64,000 nucleotides of DNA from Breviolum minutum Mf 1.05b.01 (lineage: Eukaryota; Sar; Dinophyceae; Suessiales; Symbiodiniaceae): NCBI GenBank assembly GCA_000507305.1, contig DF241557.1, positions 1-64,000 of the forward strand, read 5' to 3'. The stretch's first letter is position 1. Every line of letters starts with the position of its first letter. Below are positions 61,162 through 64,000 of the stretch, in pieces. The position numbers were made by a program, and so were the translations under genes. A model generated the notes under the pieces. The model searched no databases and was not told the DNA's origin. It saw only the letters and a program-made list of their open reading frames with translations.

Positions 61162-64000
61162 GATGATTGTGCTGGAAGAAGGAGACGAATTTTACGTAGA
61201 GGATCACGAGAGATGGACCGAATTTCAGCCCAAGATTGGGACCGTCATCGAGGTAGATGGAACATCTACCGATCACAGTTATCCCCCGGGACTATGGTTG
61301 GCCTTCGTGATTATGGGGGTTCAACTGGATGCAGATTCTTCACTAATCCTGGAGGTCAAGTTTGTCGGCTCAGAAGAGGCAGACGTGAACAATGGAGCTT
61401 TCCCTCAACTTCAATCGAAGGAAGGGTTTCCTACATCTATGTATGGGAAAGCCTTGCTTTTCAGATGCAGAGGTTTCTATGCACGTGACCAGGTTCCGTT
61501 GTTATTCGGTAGAAGGATACAAACGGGACTTCCTCACTCCGGCAATGATCAAGCAGATGCGGAAGTGGGCTGGTGTAAACGCCGATGCCCCTCCCACTGG
61601 AGAAGGTCAGAAGGCTTTACCCCGCAAGCCGGCTCGAAAAGTCTCTGCTCGATCAGCTTTGACAAGAGCAAAAGGTTCAGAAGCCCCGGCAGATGCAGGA
61701 GAAGATCCCACGCCAGCTGGACGACTGGGCGCTCGTTTGATGGAACTTCGGCATCGACTCAGCGTGGCGAGGCCTCCAAAGGGCAACACCCCAACTCCTC
61801 CAGACGCTTCTGGGGATGTGGAGGAAGTAGAATCCTCCTCGGAAGAAAATACCGACTATGTGTTGCCAGCATTGGGGACCGGGACCGAGATTGCCGAGAT
61901 GAAGGAGAAGCAGAAGGTTCCCAAGATGGTGAGGCCTACCACGAAGAGGAAAGTGAAGAAGGATGCCTCCAAGATCCCGCTTTGGGACCGTGGGGACCAT
62001 CTAGAAGAAGCAGGAGGAGATCAGAACCTATTGGCTATAAGAGATGGTTCGTCGAAAGGGATTCAGTCACAGCTGGCCCTCAGGGCCGCCGCAGTGGCGA
62101 AAGAAAAGTCCCGAAAACGCGAGCGGTCGAAGAAGAGTTCGGGAAGCTCAATCGGGAAAAAGCTCATCAAGTTGCTCTCCGAGAAGAAGGACAAGAAAGG
62201 GAAAGGATCATCCAAGGACAAGAAGAAGAGGCAGAGGAAAAAGAGGAGGATGAAGATCAAACCGGACCCCGATGGGAATGGTCCGACAGACAGCTCCGAG
62301 AGCAGTTACAGCACGTCTTCAAGGAGCGATGTGGACTCGCTGTCCGAGAACGAGCTGGAGCCCCCTTTGAGAAAGAGGGCGAAGCAACATCCGGGGTCGG
62401 TGTTGAAGATGTTGCTGAACCACGCAAGGGCACAGTTGGATCAGAGCTCGAAGGTAGCACTCGACCCGAACATGAACTTGGACGTCTTGACGGGAGTGAA
62501 GATGGCGAGCTACTTCGCCATTTGTGTGAAGCCTACCCTCTTGCAGAACATGGGTGCACAGAGGGACCTTCATCTGCTGAGTGTGGCCATAGATCTTCTT
62601 CGTCAAGGCGATCTTACCCTCCTTGGAGATTGTCTAGCTTCAAGGTTCGTGGCGATACATCAGGCCGCTGTCGATGGCGGATGGCAGGCGGCAAAGCATT
62701 TGGAGCTCTTTCCTATGGAGGAGGGAGGAGCTACAAACAACGCCGTCCTCCTCGAGACCAGGAGGCACGCGAAACTAGCTGCAAAGGCAGCAGGCCAGGA
62801 TGTTTACCAATGGAGAGGATACGGAAGAGGAAAAGGAGGGAAGAAAGGCAAGAAAGGGAAGTGGGACGACCAGGAACACTTCGAGAAGGGATCAGGAAAG
62901 AAAGGCAAGGATGGCAAAGGACCCAAGGGAGGTTGGAATCAAGGAGATCCCAACAAGTGGAAGGAGAACAAAGAGACCCCCGACAAGAAGTAGGGGCTAT
63001 TGAAGATACAGAGTTGGGTGGATTTGAGGCTGGGCATTTTGCCCGTGCCTTAGTCGGTGCACAGGTTGATTTGGCTGGATTGGTTTTTGACAAGGTCATC
63101 CTACAATGCAGAAGTTTCAAATGTACAGGCTGCGTGTTGGCTTGGATGATTATTAGAGGTCGAACCTTACCTGCTGCGGTTTTTGAAGAGCTGGGATTCC
63201 CGAAAGGAATACTTGAGCTTGTGGCTGCTAAGACCAAGGGGATTGCCCCTCGCAAGAAGGGCGCCTCCTTTCCGTTACGGGAGGGTGAGCTTTCTGCTTT
63301 GGTTTCAGCAATGAGTAGTTTCACATTGATGGCTGCAACAGCTCCGGAGAATGTTGAGGAGTGGGCCACAGATGCATGGCGCTTTTTGGTTTTTGGCAGT
63401 TTAAATTTCCTGCATTCTGGTTCGGCTGGCTTAGCACCGGGCCGATGGAGTGCAAGTGATCGTACAGTTGCGGCGACCGTAGGTGACGCTGCTTTCCGCA
63501 GGATGGCACATGATCACGAAGGTGTGATGACGTTGTCCGAGTGGGAAAAAGATGTTGGAGGAAAGCTGGTAGGTTATGGGGGAGAGGAAATTTCTCGTTG
63601 CTTTGAACTTTCCTTGGACCAAGTGCTCCCTTCACTCCCCCTACAAGAGCATGGAGGTAGTATTGAAGCAATTGACTGGGTTGGACATAGGACCAGGCGT
63701 TTTCTTTTGGATCCTAAACTGGTTTTGAAGGAGCCCTCGGAGGTGACGCTTCCTAGGATGCCAGGTAAGATACATATGAAAGCTTCGGATCGGGTTGCTA
63801 TTGGGAATGAGCTAATTGCACGTAACATCTGCGAGTGGATTGACGTTGACCAAGTTTATCGAGTAGGTGGGGTACCCGTCTTAAACGGCCTTTTTGGGGT
63901 TGAGAAAGCCTCAAAGCTGGCTGATGGACGAGCCGTGCTTAGGCTTATAATGAACTTAACAGGGTCGAATTCCACGCAAGATCAATTAGAAGGGACTACT
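61139..64000 (+). CDS. Retroelement ORF2: long frame leading into a reverse transcriptase domain (partial, >=946 codons)
   Basis: Frame open from just after a TAG at 61136 to the window end; first ATG at 61163, directly after ORF1. Residues 1-77 (before the overlap) read EEGDEFYVEDHERWTEFQPK and IMGVQLDADSSLILEVKFVG. Residues about 77-610 overlap the 533-codon ORF3; this part has an acidic, helical patch (EEEFGKLNREKAHQVALREE; EWSDRQLREQLQHVFKERCG). Residues 611-946 are clearly protein: GLVFDKVILQCRSFKCTGCV, AATVGDAAFRRMAHDHEG. They end with GGVPVLNGLFGVEK and DGRAVLRLIMNL, the opening finger motifs of a reverse transcriptase. The catalytic YxDD region lies beyond the window. It acts with ORF1 and ORF3 in retrotransposition. 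Confidence 0.75.
61392..62993 (+). CDS. Retroelement ORF3: gag-like protein fully overlapping ORF2 (533 aa)
   Basis: In the frame one base ahead of ORF2. It has a conserved-looking N-terminus (GFLHLCMGKPCFSDAEVSMH), a disordered middle, and a very basic stretch at residues about 235-295 (many KK/KR runs). A Ser-rich acidic linker follows (SSESSYSTSSRSDVDSLSEN), then a helical core (ASYFAICVKPTLLQNMGAQR; LGDCLASRFVAIHQAAVDGG; KHLELFPMEEGG) and a Gly/Lys tail (GYGRGKGGKKGKKGKWDDQE). This resembles gag-like, nucleic-acid-binding proteins. The ATG used is only nominal: the family N-terminus seems to continue from ORF2 residues 1-77, so expression by +1 frameshifting between 61392 and 61440, or an indel in this copy, is possible. 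No stop of ORF2 falls within its whole length. Confidence 0.7.
   Translation: MELSLNFNRRKGFLHLCMGKPCFSDAEVSMHVTRFRCYSVEGYKRDFLTPAMIKQMRKWAGVNADAPPTGEGQKALPRKPARKVSARSALTRAKGSEAPADAGEDPTPAGRLGARLMELRHRLSVARPPKGNTPTPPDASGDVEEVESSSEENTDYVLPALGTGTEIAEMKEKQKVPKMVRPTTKRKVKKDASKIPLWDRGDHLEEAGGDQNLLAIRDGSSKGIQSQLALRAAAVAKEKSRKRERSKKSSGSSIGKKLIKLLSEKKDKKGKGSSKDKKKRQRKKRRMKIKPDPDGNGPTDSSESSYSTSSRSDVDSLSENELEPPLRKRAKQHPGSVLKMLLNHARAQLDQSSKVALDPNMNLDVLTGVKMASYFAICVKPTLLQNMGAQRDLHLLSVAIDLLRQGDLTLLGDCLASRFVAIHQAAVDGGWQAAKHLELFPMEEGGATNNAVLLETRRHAKLAAKAAGQDVYQWRGYGRGKGGKKGKKGKWDDQEHFEKGSGKKGKDGKGPKGGWNQGDPNKWKENKETPDKK

Noticed and set aside
61213..61488. 91-codon + frame inside the retroelement
   Set aside because: Third frame over ORF2/ORF3, Arg/Gly-rich and closed at once downstream.
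60510..62606. Minus-strand frames across the retroelement (up to 107 codons)
   Set aside because: Antisense shadows of codon-biased + frames.

Overview
The window reads as nuclear DNA of a dinoflagellate. Short GC-rich exons sit in very long introns. Most acceptors read AG|G, and donors are a mix of GT, GC and GA. The right end carries a retroelement whose coding region resembles families I recall from Symbiodiniaceae-type genomes (recollection, not checked by search). No rRNA, tRNA, CRISPR or bacterial operon structure was seen.

Layout. 0-2.8 kb: a decayed patchwork of protein-like reading frames. 2.8-34 kb: mostly non-coding DNA packed with short palindromic elements, plus several exon-like islands on the + strand (best at 7.0, 8.5, 25.3 and 30.1 kb). 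34-60 kb: a coherent + strand gene of about 16 small exons (24-154 nt). It encodes a Ser/Pro/Arg-rich segment followed by a highly charged coiled coil rich in Glu, Arg, Gln and Lys. Most of the splice junctions I could define keep one frame. 60.45-64 kb: the 5' part of a retroelement: ORF1 with a four-cysteine motif, a gag-like frame, and a long frame that reaches the start of a reverse transcriptase domain where the window ends.

The non-coding DNA is dominated by roughly 70-80 copies of at least a dozen families of 70-160 bp fold-back (MITE-like) elements, labelled PAL-A to PAL-T here. They are sometimes nested or abutting. In several families the two arms of one copy match each other better than they match other copies. 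There are also two larger dispersed duplications, a diverged ~290 bp tandem array at 30.7-31.8 kb, and a cluster of CCGTTCG motifs at 49.9-50.4 kb.

The most unusual observation is in the retroelement. A frame with no stop for at least 946 codons (61163 to the window end) completely overlaps a 533-codon frame (61392-62993). By hand count the inner frame has about 90 codons ending in T. None is followed by a base pair that would put a stop in the other frame, although this context is common in the flanking, non-overlapped parts of the same element. This suggests genuine dual coding over 1.6 kb.
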